Assembly (NCBI GenBank): GCA_905250025.1
Contig: CAJNOJ010000432.1
Location: 9,082 to 73,081 of the forward strand
Length of the DNA: 64,000 bases
Direction: 5' to 3'
Source of the DNA: Adineta ricciae
Taxonomy: Eukaryota; Rotifera; Eurotatoria; Adinetida; Adinetidae
Made by a program: the position numbers and the translations under genes. Positions within the stretch are counted from its first letter, which is position 1, and every line of letters begins with the position of its first letter. Positions 52,036-62,478 of this stretch are shown here, one piece after another. A model generated the notes under the pieces. It did not search any database. It saw nothing but the letters and a program-made list of their open reading frames with translations, and was not told the origin of the DNA.

Positions 52036-53811
52036 TTAAGCATTGGTTTGTTTTCTTTGTTGGATAATTTCTAATAATTCATCAGCATCTTGAATTCGTT
52101 TTTGATACTTATTGCTGGCACTATCTGGATTGGAATGCTTTATTTCTGGCAAGTATATCAATCGTAATTCATTTGCTTTTTTCATACACTCCAAAGCTTC
52201 TTCAAATTGATCAAGTTTATAGTATGAGACGCATAAATCGTTGTATGTTGTGATAAAATCAGGATGGTCCTGAGGAAGAGAATGTTTTTGAATTTCCAAG
52301 GCTTTTTGAAGATATTCATTGGCTTGTTTATAGTCTTCTTGTCGCGCATAAAATGTTGACATATATTGGTACGTTTTAGAAAATGACGGATGATTATGTG
52401 GCAAAGTGTTCAACTGAATTTCCAAAGCTCGTCGACACATTTCCATAGCTTCTAAATCACGCTTTTGCTCCTGATAAACAGCAGCAATATTGCGATAATC
52501 ACTATCAGCATTACAACATTCAGCCTGTTCTGGATGTTGTAGACTGATATCTAACAGTTTATTATAGTAGAAGAGAGTCTGTTCTAAATCACCATGTCTT
52601 TTATGTAATGTGGCTTGTATACTGTAAATAACGAGTACCGCTGGATGATGATCAGAAAGGTGTTTGAGATCTATTTCGACTGCTTTTCGATAATATTCTT
52701 CAGATGTCTCCGTATCGTTCATAGAAGCATAAATATCTCCTAGTTCATTATAAATATAAACACGTGTAATCGGATCCTCCATTAACTGCGCATCTTGCAT
52801 GGCTTTCTTCAGATAAGTAATTGCTTTAGTATATTGTGCTAATTCGTACAATAATCTCGCTAAATGAATTTCTGGTGTAAATTTATCCAAACCAGTCTTC
52901 ATGTAATCGATTAGAGCTTTTAGTTCCTCATCTTCTTCACCGGTTAATTTTATATGAATGTACCACATATTCGTTCCCGTAGATTCGATCGAAAGTATAC
53001 GGAAAACTGCACCCATGGTAAATAGAAGTTCACCTTCAGTGTCGCCGAACGCACTTTCTGATGAAATATTTGCATAGGGAAACTTATTTATCGCCGATTC
53101 AATATCAATTTGAAAGAGAATACTTTGCATATGCATTTCAGTACCATTGCCAGCGAACATCGTCGCTAATGGTTTTGATACTGTTGTAGAAAGAAAATTA
53201 GCGACAGAAAGAAATCCATTGAGATTATTTCGTAACTTTTGGTCAAATTCTTGAGTGTTTATCAACTGTCCACGGTAAACAGTGATGATACTTTTACTTT
53301 CTTCCGGTGTTTGTGTTGACACTTGTCTAGAATGAAGATCCGTCAATTGTTCGTGGAGATCTTTGATAAAATATCGTAGTGAATACAATATATCAATGTC
53401 TTGTTCTCGTAAAGCTTTGTTTAATAGACGATAAAGAAATGTATTACGTGTGTACCAATAGAGCGCTTTATTCGGACGATAGTTTTCTTCGAATTCCTGA
53501 ATATAACGTAGCTGTGCTTCATCATCAATGTATTGCTGACGGCAAAACTTAATCATTTCAGCTTGGCTTGAATCCATGGCCAGTAGAATATCTCTTGCGA
53601 TTTGTGAATACATAAAATCTGTTTCCTGCCTCTTCGAATCAGCATTGTTGTTTATCAGCATTAATGATGATTGACGCGTTGCAGTCGTGACAATTGGCAA
53701 TGGTGTGCTTGTAGATATACGAAAATCATCACAAGCGAAGCGTCTGTAACGAAATTCTTGTTCCATATTCATCGCACACAAGAGTTGATTAACTAAAGAT
53801 TGATAATCAGT
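52036..53811 (-). CDS. Arginine ADP-ribosyltransferase with TPR repeats, 5' end cut by gap
   Basis: About 590 residues, open up to the N at 53812. The transferase domain has the R-S-E triad of arginine-specific ARTs: VYRGQ (Arg), FLSTTVS (Ser), and GDTEGELLF, giving an ExE (Glu-Gly-Glu). It is followed by GAVFRI and an HIKLTG segment. The C-terminal half has about six tetratricopeptide repeats of kinesin-light-chain type (for example Y-x-x-x-A-x-EI-x-x-x-LP-x-x-HP-x-x-x-x-x-Y). This is the bdelloid ART-TPR family; substrate and location are unknown, and no signal peptide is visible in the part present. The true start may lie in the gap or at one of two ATGs just inside it. Broken relatives are at 7111, 53813 and 60223. 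Confidence 0.8.
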   Translation of the reverse strand, partial: TDYQSLVNQLLCAMNMEQEFRYRRFACDDFRISTSTPLPIVTTATRQSSLMLINNNADSKRQETDFMYSQIARDILLAMDSSQAEMIKFCRQQYIDDEAQLRYIQEFEENYRPNKALYWYTRNTFLYRLLNKALREQDIDILYSLRYFIKDLHEQLTDLHSRQVSTQTPEESKSIITVYRGQLINTQEFDQKLRNNLNGFLSVANFLSTTVSKPLATMFAGNGTEMHMQSILFQIDIESAINKFPYANISSESAFGDTEGELLFTMGAVFRILSIESTGTNMWYIHIKLTGEEDEELKALIDYMKTGLDKFTPEIHLARLLYELAQYTKAITYLKKAMQDAQLMEDPITRVYIYNELGDIYASMNDTETSEEYYRKAVEIDLKHLSDHHPAVLVIYSIQATLHKRHGDLEQTLFYYNKLLDISLQHPEQAECCNADSDYRNIAAVYQEQKRDLEAMEMCRRALEIQLNTLPHNHPSFSKTYQYMSTFYARQEDYKQANEYLQKALEIQKHSLPQDHPDFITTYNDLCVSYYKLDQFEEALECMKKANELRLIYLPEIKHSNPDSASNKYQKRIQDADELLEIIQQRKQTNA

Positions 53812-53812
53812 N
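53812..53812. other. Single N: scaffold join between two ART paralogues
   Basis: Left of the N is the 5' part of an ART-TPR gene; immediately right is the TPR portion of a different, degenerate ART gene on the same strand. As at the other two N bases, this is probably an assembly join placing paralogues side by side. Confidence 0.85.
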
Positions 53813-54092
53813 ATCATGTTTTTGCTCTAGATAGATCGCAGCAATACTTCGATAATCATCATCTCACCCACCCTCATGGACACATCAATATCGATTTGAA
53901 AGAAAATACATTGCATCTGCATTTCGGTATATCATTCCCAGCGAATATCGCCGCTAATTGTTTTGAGACTGTTGTAGAAAGAAAATTAGTGACTGAAAGA
54001 AATACATTGAAATTTCGTAACTTCTGCTCAAATTCTTGAGTGTTTATTAATTGTCCATGATAAACAGTGATGATATTTTTATTTTCTTCCAT
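53813..54092 (-). pseudogene. ART-TPR paralogue fragment, catalytic Arg lost
   Basis: Minus-strand frame 53874-54092 aligns with residues around the catalytic region of the neighbouring gene but reads VYHGQ, so the essential Arg is His; the Ser motif FLSTTVS is kept. After a stop and frame change, a segment DDYRSIAAIYLEQKHD, belonging to the TPR region, follows directly at about 53815-53862. Roughly 200 residues between the two parts are therefore missing, including the Glu motif. The fragment is cut by the gap. It is clearly non-functional as a transferase. Confidence 0.75.
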
Positions 54093-54394
54093 TGCTTAAT
54101 TGACTGATCGAAGTCTCGATAGTTTTGAGTCCAGACAGATCTCCTGGTCATTTCACAGTGTCTACAAAAGATTTAACTCTATCGTCAATACATATCTTTC
54201 TTTCATACACCGTAAGCGTTTTAATGAATTATTAGTTTGAAGAAGACAAACGGTTCCTATAGAAATATTTCACAACTAGTGGTGATTGATCGTCCGCATT
54301 TTCTTTTGACTGTCATGTTCTGCAATAAGCTCAATCTATCTTGAGAAAAATCTGCTACTGAACACATTCACATTTATTATTCTTCTATAAACGT

Positions 54395-55165
54395 AAACAA
54401 TCGACACGTTAAAACTCGGATTCAATGGAATCAAAGATGCTCGCGCACAACATCTTGCTGCTTTCTTACAGACTGATACAATTATTCTCATTTCACATTT
54501 TATCTCTTATCTCTCTTTTCGTACATATGGCGCACTAACACAGTCGTTTTGATCTTGTTCTTCTTTCTCAATAATACCTTTCCCTACATACACATAGGCA
54601 CTCACCGAACTCAATCATCATAGAAATGCTATTGATGTTATCGACACACAGCACTTTGCTGCAGCTTTATAAACGAATTTGGTGATTCAGACCATTATTA
54701 TTGTCGCCCCTCTATTGTAATTTCCTATACAATAAATACTCGCAACATTACATCTTCAATTTAATGAAGCCAGAAATGCAGTAATTCGTTTTTGACGATT
54801 CCATGTCTTCTGCCTTTTTATTCTGCTTCATTTGTCGACACTGAAAACATTGATACTTGGAAGTAATCAAATCGAAGATGTTGGTGCTCAGTTGTTTGCC
54901 TATGGATTGCTAAACAACGCAGTAGTTCGAATTTTCTTTTCATCTCTCTCATTTTTTCTTTTTGTTGTTACACAATAGACACTCATCATATTAGATCTTG
55001 ATTACTGTGGAAGCGGATCTACTGACCTAGTATATCTTGTTGATGCATTACAAAAGAATACAGTACTTCCCATTGTTTCTGTGAGCACCACATCGCTTTT
55101 CGCTATGTAAATACTCATCAAGTTGAACCTTTCTCGAAATCCTATTTTAAATGAATATGCAAAGC
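54395..55165 (+). pseudogene. LRR_RI (NLRC3-like) gene, one repeat per exon, eroded
   Basis: Leucine-rich repeats of ribonuclease-inhibitor type recur about every 130-170 bp. Examples are LKLGFNGIKDARAQHLAAFL (about 54410), LTELNHHRNAI (about 54600), LKTLILGSNQIEDVGAQLF (about 54840), LIILDLDYCGSGS (about 54980) and LIKLNLSRNPI (about 55112). Each is preceded by an acceptor-like ACAATAG or CATAG and separated by about 60-80 nt of T/C-rich intron-like DNA. Several repeats contain stops and most donor sites look lost. The start is not visible. It is probably a dying multi-exon NLRC3-like gene. Confidence 0.55.
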
Positions 55166-55514
55166 TAGTGGAACCGCAGAGTAGTATAGGAGAAAATCTT
55201 GATTCTGTACAGACTGCTTTGGTTTATGTGAAATTGTATTTATTTTCAAACTTGAAGTGCTTTGAGACTTGTTTTACGTTTGATGAATTCAAATCTACAC
55301 AGGAGAAGTGAAACAAAAGTGTTTTATGTTTCGTTTGTAATGAAAAACAAATTCAGAACGGACGAAACACTTCAACATTCATTCTTTTTTTGTTTCGTAC
55401 CGCAAACACAGCGTAACTTACACTTATCGATTTTCATTCTGATAAGACGGTCTGTGGTATGATAATATAACATCGGCGAAATTTTCTCATGAGTCTCATT
55501 TCAGAATATTCAAA
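55166..55514. other. Spacer before the dynamin-like gene
   Basis: Short frames here are not supported. Nothing recognised beyond promoter-sized space for the next gene. Confidence 0.4.
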
Positions 55515-56342
55515 ATGACGAATTACAATCCAATCGATGTGATCAACAAAGAAATCGGATCTGAAGAATGTCGACGATTGCTCGCGAAAGTCGACAAAAT
55601 GCGAGAAATCCTGCGACAGGAGAAATTTTCTCTGCCGCAAATCGTCGTCGTTGGTGAACAATCAGTAGATTTATTTCATTAAGCTTTTCAACAATCGAGT
55701 ACTTCGATTTTCTTCTTAGGTAGGAAAATCTTCGATACTCGAGGCGATTAGCGGTATTGAGTTGCCTCGAGCACAAGGTATGTGTACACGTTGTCCATTG
55801 GAACTGCGTCTGAAGCGAACTCCGTCGAACAGAAATGATTATGCTACAATTCAATGCAAAGATGTCGCCGAATCGATCTTAACAGATCTTTCACAAATTT
55901 CTGCTGCAGTAATTGAATGCACGAATCGATTGACTGGGGATTTAAGCAGTGTTTCTTCATCGCCCATTTTTCTTACAGTTTATAAACAAGACATTCAAGA
56001 TGATTTAACACTAATTGATTTACCAGGTTCGTGAATTCTATCGATCCGTATTGAAGCTGAGATCGATTTCGTTCGTTGGTTTTAGGAATTGTTCGAGCAC
56101 AAGAACACGGTCAAGCATCGACAACGACTTATCAAGATATTATCAAATTGATTCATCAGTGTGTTGCATCTCCAATGACGATTGTTTTACACGTCATCCC
56201 ATCATGTATCGATTTTACAACATCGGAATCCATTCGAATCTGTCAACAATATGATCCACGATGTTCGATGGAATATTTCTCCTCACAGAAACAACAAGTA
56301 TTTCGAAACAAGAAATACTCGACAATTTTTTCCCTTTGGTAA
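55515..56342 (+). pseudogene. Dynamin-family GTPase, truncated after the G3 region
   Basis: Exons 55515-55664, 55720-56026 and 56086-56342 join in phase (introns of 55 and 59 nt). The first intron splits the P-loop exactly: exon 1 ends in VVVGEQS and exon 2 begins VGKSS. Exon 2 has RAQGMCTRCPLELRL (switch I of dynamins) and ends in LIDLPG (G3). Exon 3 continues with SPMTIVLHVIPSCIDF and a SIRICQQYDP segment. It then departs from the family, losing the TKxD (G4) motif and the whole stalk, and stops. Scraps at 56270-56390 in another frame look like later dynamin sequence. The family remodels membranes (and includes Mx antiviral proteins); this copy cannot bind GTP normally. Confidence 0.65.
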
Positions 56343-56912
56343 CACAACAGGTAATCTCTTCGATTCACCACGATTGAAATCGTGATAGGTTTAATGATTA
56401 GTCATGGTTTTCGAAACGGATTCTTCGTCGACACAGTTTAATCTTTTGTTAAATATCGGTAACAAGCAATATGTTATTCTCAGTAAACCACGTTTTGATA
56501 GTCTATGACACCCATACGATCATGAAACCAGTATTACAATCGATAAACGACGATCTAATGGATGATCTAGCTGTGTTATATTGTGATAGAGCGATAATCA
56601 TCTTTCTGTCAACTGAATACGAATGTCTCGATCTAAATTATTTCTCGTTTGAGACCAATCTTGATAGGAATAATACTGTGTCCAAAACCATTGAAAAGCG
56701 TCGATTGCTGTGAGCGTTGTTCTAGATTCTGTTTGCGACAATTAGATACTGCTTTGCTTTTCATACTTGAAAAAGCTCCACTTCTTCAGACATATTTTCA
56801 CCTACACTCACCCTATTGCAATGAAATATTCAGACAAACTGATTTTTATTAAGTTCAATACTTTCGCGAAAATACAAAAAGTGTCATGGAAATACCATTC
56901 ACACAACTATCA
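56343..56912. other. Decayed flank of the dynamin pseudogene
   Basis: Short plus-strand frames (for example 56471-56713) carry no motif I recognise. They may be remnants of the missing dynamin stalk. Confidence 0.35.
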
Positions 56913-58610
56913 TTATACCCAAATATTCAAACCAACAATTTTTGTTCTTCTCCTATGAGGATAAGACATTATCACTTCATAGGATAATGATTCTCCAACC
57001 AAGCCGCTTTGATCTAATGTTTTCATATACCTATCCAAGTCCATCTGATATATGATCCCTAAAGTCATACATACTAACTTCGGAAACAAATTGCGCATAG
57101 TAACAATAAACTCCAGCAAAGTTTCGGGAAACTTCTTTCGATATTCATCATTACAGATAAAACTCAAAGTTTTCAGAGACGGATACAATTCAGCTAGTTC
57201 CTTGAAGAAAGTCGAATGATAAGTACATGAATACTTAGCAATGTCTTCTGCATGAAAATGAATAATTCTCGATGAAGTTTGTGATGACGTGAGTTTTCGT
57301 AATTCTTGTATAATATCTTTTGTACAGTCGGTACAAACACTCAGTGTATTCAATTTCGGTGATATTCTTAACACCCATCGTAAGAAAGAATATTCATCGG
57401 TATCTACTAATGGATATAAATAATGGTCTTTGCCTTGCCATCGAAACATGCAGTTGAGCGACAATTTAGTCAAGTTTTCCAATATAGTCAAGTCTTTTAC
57501 GATTTTAAATAAATGAGTTAGACGAAACCGTAACGAATCATAATCGATTTCCAATGATTTGCAAGTACGAAAGTCGTTTATGTCCCTGAGCTGAGTAAAT
57601 TGAAGATAAGCCGATAAATGTCGATTTTTCCGAACATAATCAAATGGCTGTGATTTGGGTTCAGTGAAGAATGCGTATCTATTGTATTTACCCTCAACGT
57701 GTTCCACATGAGGCAAAAATCTTGTATCTGGTTCATCCGATTTTTCTATATAATAATGGAAACTTTCGAGATACGGAAAATGACGTACTAGAGCGGTTAG
57801 TTTATCAAAATCTCCGAAATCTCTAGTCGCATCGAATAGAATTAAAGTGAATTTAACTAGTGGAGCTTGAATAAAATTGCTAAGAAATTCCTGAAGTTCA
57901 TCGTAATCTGTTGGAAAAAAATTCCGTTTTTCAATGTGTAACTTTTTTAGGTGAATTGCAGAAAAGGAACTGTTAAAGCGAAATTGTTTTATTGCCAAGT
58001 TTGCCTCGGTCAAATTTGGTATTAATGTAAAGAGCATGGGTAGATTTCTATTGCAGTAATCACGCAGACTAACGAAGAGACGTTTGACATGAATTAATTT
58101 CCTACAACTATCAGCAATTTGAAATTCGGGTAGATCTACGAAGTGAAGTGTCGTTAAATTTGACGTTGCTTGGGTGACGATCGTTTTTAGCATATCATCA
58201 TTTTTTATTGTTAGTTTCAAATGAGAAAGCGATGGTATCGATAGTAATATTTTGAGAAACTCGTCAGAATCATTGTTTTCATAAGATTTAATTAGCTCCA
58301 CTGATTCCAAATTGATAAACTGTGTGATTCGACGGTGCAACAACTTTGACTGAAGTTCACTACCAAGTTTCAGTAAACAAATCTTACGTCCATGTTGACT
58401 GAAAACATAATCAATAAATCGCAAGTATGGCTTGTACGGATAACAGAGGGTTGGATTCTGACTCGTGAAGTTCATTTCATAGAAACATGGTGTAATTAAT
58501 TGTTCAAAACGTGAATTGAGCTTTGAGAAAGCATAGAGTAAATCCATTTTATGTAAGTAACGAAAAATAATCAAAAATATTTCGTCAGGTAGAGTTTCCA
58601 GAGTGGTCAT
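56913..58610 (-). CDS. F-box protein with leucine-rich repeats
   Basis: 565 residues, single exon, ATG at 58610. The N-terminal F-box is clear (LPDEIFLIIFRYLHKMDLLYAFSKL, residues 7-31). The rest has irregular leucine-rich repeats such as LKLTIKNDD, LTTLHFVDLP, VKRLFVSL and LKTLSFIC. Such proteins are substrate receptors of SCF ubiquitin ligases, binding SKP1 through the F-box. It belongs to the same large bdelloid group as the F-box gene at 24746/35406 but is not a close copy, and it lacks the introns of that gene. No lesion seen. Confidence 0.8.
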   Translation of the reverse strand: MTTLETLPDEIFLIIFRYLHKMDLLYAFSKLNSRFEQLITPCFYEMNFTSQNPTLCYPYKPYLRFIDYVFSQHGRKICLLKLGSELQSKLLHRRITQFINLESVELIKSYENNDSDEFLKILLSIPSLSHLKLTIKNDDMLKTIVTQATSNLTTLHFVDLPEFQIADSCRKLIHVKRLFVSLRDYCNRNLPMLFTLIPNLTEANLAIKQFRFNSSFSAIHLKKLHIEKRNFFPTDYDELQEFLSNFIQAPLVKFTLILFDATRDFGDFDKLTALVRHFPYLESFHYYIEKSDEPDTRFLPHVEHVEGKYNRYAFFTEPKSQPFDYVRKNRHLSAYLQFTQLRDINDFRTCKSLEIDYDSLRFRLTHLFKIVKDLTILENLTKLSLNCMFRWQGKDHYLYPLVDTDEYSFLRWVLRISPKLNTLSVCTDCTKDIIQELRKLTSSQTSSRIIHFHAEDIAKYSCTYHSTFFKELAELYPSLKTLSFICNDEYRKKFPETLLEFIVTMRNLFPKLVCMTLGIIYQMDLDRYMKTLDQSGLVGESLSYEVIMSYPHRRRTKIVGLNIWV

Positions 58611-60222
58611 CTTGGAAGTTTTAAAATTTTGACGTAAAAACGACAGTCAAACAAAATATATACGATTTATCGATTGAAATATTTCAAATCGTTACGAGAG
58701 TCACATCGAAGAATATAATAAAACTGATGAAATATTCGAAGAAATTCTTCATTACTTTCTACCGTCGATGTGTCATGAAATTTCTTTCATGCATAAATGT
58801 GAAAATGCCATGTACTATTGTGCAATACTGTACACTTTTACTTTTCGCTCTTTTAACGCGCAGATAGTTTCGTTCGTCGTTCTCTACTCCCCTTTTATTC
58901 CATTCTGTATTTTTTCATCCTCTTGCCCGAATTGCAAACTTGTCCAATACGATCTAGAAGTTTTTTACATTGATCGTATATCTATATTTTGTTCTTGATT
59001 CACATTCCTTAGTCATCTGAATATGGCCAGTAGCCTCTTTCGCTTTTTCATCACCCTGAAATACATAAAGCATGATTATAAATATAACCAACATCGTCGT
59101 AGTTAATTACTTGATATTTCAGATAAAATTGAAAACAAGAAGATATGGATTGACTTGAAAAGTTGAAACAAATGTTTTAAAAAAAAGATCTACCGTAAGA
59201 AAGTTTTAAGAGAAGAACGTTGGTTAATCGAATATCAAACAAAAGTTTTCATTTATTTGAAATGCGAACTAATTTGTCAATACCATAGATCACGTAAAGA
59301 TTCAAGTAAATTTCTACAACTTAGTAGATCATTTTTTTCTTATAGTTCATTCAATGAACATTCAACTATGTTTTCCATAATATATTTAGTTTTGCTAATG
59401 AAAATCCAAAGATTATTTTTCATAAAATATAGATCAGTGAATAACAATAGTCGTGATGTAAAATGAGTTTTATCATTAAATAAAAGATTCTCAATAAAAC
59501 ACGATTTCATTTAGTTTTGTTAATAGATTTTCTTTTTGAAAAAAGAAAGAAAATAAATTGATCTTCTGTTTGTTTATAAACGCATTCTTAATAAATTCAT
59601 TTGATATGAAAATATTTGAATTAATTAATTCTTAATATATAATTGTATCTAATATTAAAATTACAAATTAAATAAAAATAAGAAGAATTTTGTTTTCAAT
59701 AGATTTATTCAATATTTTAATGTGTAAGATATAGAAATATCAATAAAAAATTGAATTCTTCAAATATTTTTAAATATTTTATTTGAAAAAAAACAGGAAA
59801 GGATTTTTCTTTCCAACATATTCTATATCTAATCATTATTGTCTTTAATCGTTCATAATTAAAAACTTTCTTTTTCTTTAGTATGGAGACTCTAATAAAA
59901 CATTTTCCAAATGACTTTTTTTTATAAAGAAATTCTTGAAGAATAAAAAGAAAATATAAATGTCAATAATTGATCAATACATTCTAATTGAAAGATTTAA
60001 TAATGAAGAAAGATTATTTTCAATATTACAAAAAGATAATTATAAAACTTAACACGTGTTCTTTTTCTCTTTTCATTACGATAAATATTTGATAAATAAG
60101 CAAAGAAAATGAAAAGCTATTCGTTCTATAAATACATAAAACATGTTAGTGAGGTAAAAAGCATAAAGATAAATCATTCAACCATTACAATAAATATATT
60201 TTCTTTTTTATCAACTTAATTA
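58611..60222. other. Intergenic, strongly AT-rich from about 59500
   Basis: No gene is recognised. From about 59500 to 61700 the DNA becomes markedly richer in A and T than the rest of the window, including intron and coding parts of the next gene. A Ser/Phe-rich frame at 59257-59466 looks like chance. Confidence 0.5.
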
Positions 60223-61490
60223 ATGATACAAGAAGAATCTCTTCCTCAACGTTTTCTTGATGCTGATCAAGAATCTCAACAAATTTTAATACCAATTAGT
60301 GGATATGAAAAATATCCACTTGTATCTTTAAAAGAATCTATTCAACCAATTAAGTCTTTATTATATAATTGTGATACAATGATTGAAGTGGCATTAAGAA
60401 ATTCTCGTCAACCAAAAGATGGTTTAACACAAGATGAATGAGCATCAATTCATCTCTATACAATGCAATGGCCTCCATCATATCCAAGTTTATTTCAATT
60501 AACTTAATGAAAGACTTCGTTCAGAAGATCGAACTTCTCTTATACCATGGTTTTCTTATTTAAAATTATTTCTTACAGCCTTATATAAACTTCCATCATA
60601 TAAAGGAACAGTGTGGCGTGGTGTTAAAGGTAATTTATCTGATCAATATAATGAAGAACATTTCTGGTGGGGATTTAGTTCTTGTACTGAAACAATATCA
60701 AGAATTGAAACATTTATAGGAAATAATCAGACAAAAACTATTTTTAATATTGAATGTTCATATGGAAAATTCATTCAATCACATTCATATTATCGTCGAG
60801 AAAATGAAATTCTTCTTCTTCCTGGTACTTATTTTCAAATCGTTGATAAAATGAAAGTATCAAATGATTTATTTATAATACATTTACGTGAAAAGATGCC
60901 ACCATTTCAAACCATTACATCACCATTTCATGATTCTTCATCAGAAATTGCATCAATAACCAGTTCGGTAACTGTTAATAATGCAACAAATAATTTGGCA
61001 GGTAATTTCATTAAATATTTTATTGAAATCTTTATTTGAGCGATAATTCACCAATAATGATTTAATATTCTACAAAATATTATATATTAGAATATACTGT
61101 CATATCAATTTCAATTCTATGAAAAGAAAAAGAAATAAAAATGATCCTCTGAAAAACATAAATGAACACAAAATAATTCAGACAAGATTTGAATTTTACT
61201 TTTTATCCTTTATAATTATTCGAAGGGTTTTTCAAATCTTGTAAATTAAACAAAGTATTAATCAAAATAATACAGACGAAGTTTTTATTTAATCTTTCAT
61301 ATTCATTTTATGAACCGATAATTGAAAAATCTCAATATTTTCATTTTAATCATTTTCATATATAACAAATTCTTTTTCTTTTCTCTAAGTTGTTTTCTTA
61401 ATAGATCAAACTGATCTTGTTATTTCACATAATTCTTCTAAACATGAAGAATTTAACAACAATAATCTAAATCAAACAATTTCAATATCA
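60223..61490 (+). pseudogene. Arginine ADP-ribosyltransferase (ecto-ART type), nonsense and frameshift
   Basis: Starts at the ATG at 60223. After LTQDE there is a TGA at 60439-60441 where relatives usually carry Ser or Ala, then ASIHLYTMQWPP. A further shift near 60500 moves to the frame that holds the catalytic core: VWRGV (Arg, about 60617), WGFSSCT (Ser, about 60667) and ENEILLLPG (ExE, about 60800). The protein continues to a donor at about 61002, and a probable next exon follows the acceptor at 61403-61404 (DQTDLVISHN... to a GTAAGT at about 61490). The R-S-E triad is intact, so decay is recent, or the two lesions are errors. No TPRs seen. Confidence 0.65.
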
Positions 61491-62478
61491 GTAAGTCATT
61501 TAACAAAACAAAAACTTCTTTCGAAAAAAAATCTTTTTATTATTTTAGAAATCAAATGCAAATAATTTTATGCAAATGAAAACAAATAATTCATCAAATA
61601 TTTTCAAGAAATTCTTTTTTTCTCATAATCTGGTTTCATGAATTAAGTTTTAAGGTTCAGCTAATGCAAAATTACAGTAAATTTTTTTAAAATTTTTTCA
61701 ATACATATTCTGATTCGTCTGATCACGCTGATCACGAATATCACGTTCCCGACGCTCAAAACTCCATCTTTCATGGAGAAAATCTCAAAATACTGAGAGA
61801 GCCTAAAAAAACGAGAAAATCGACATATGCCATAAAACTAATTTCTTTGAAGTTCTCTCACGAGATAGATGATTCAAACTAAGTTTTTCTGAATCAGCAA
61901 TAAAAACTGATTTAGAAAACGATTTTTAGTTCATTTTGGAAATGAGGACTTGACCGTCGCTAGGCGACCGAGCCGATGGATATTCAGACTGAGTGGTTCA
62001 TTTTGTAAACCTATCTAGTTTTTTTTAGAAAGAGCTATACCATTGATTCACACGTCATTAGAACCGCCAGAACACAAGCTTCAAAAGTATGAAGAGCTTT
62101 TTTCAAAATGTTTTTCTATTGTCGAGAAAATTGACTTTTACTGGGAAACTGAGAAAATAGGGGGGTATTGATTTTGATCGAGTTTTTCATTTTCAATTCA
62201 AATACGATTAAAATAACCTCAGATAGGTTTAAAATGATGCAGAATTCAATGGAAACATTTTCACAGTCGTAATGAGATGTCCAGAACCAGAGACCCTCCC
62301 TCTCCATCGCTTCCATTCAATAGTTTCTAAAGAACTCTTGAAGAAAACCATTTTTTCGTAAGTGTAGAAGAGTATATTCCTGATTGATAACACATGCAGT
62401 AGCGCTTGAATAGGACAAAATGAGCTGAAAGATCAGCCGCTCTGAAAAAAAGAAACCCCACCGAAAAATCATTAGTGG
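61491..62478. other. Spacer downstream of the transposase
   Basis: AT-rich DNA to about 61700, then more balanced sequence. The left terminus of the transposon may lie here, but without the right end no inverted repeat can be recognised. No gene seen. Confidence 0.4.

Noticed and set aside
59257-59466. Plus-strand frame of 69 codons in AT-rich DNA
   Set aside because: Ser/Phe/Ile-rich chance frame without family resemblance or conservation evidence.
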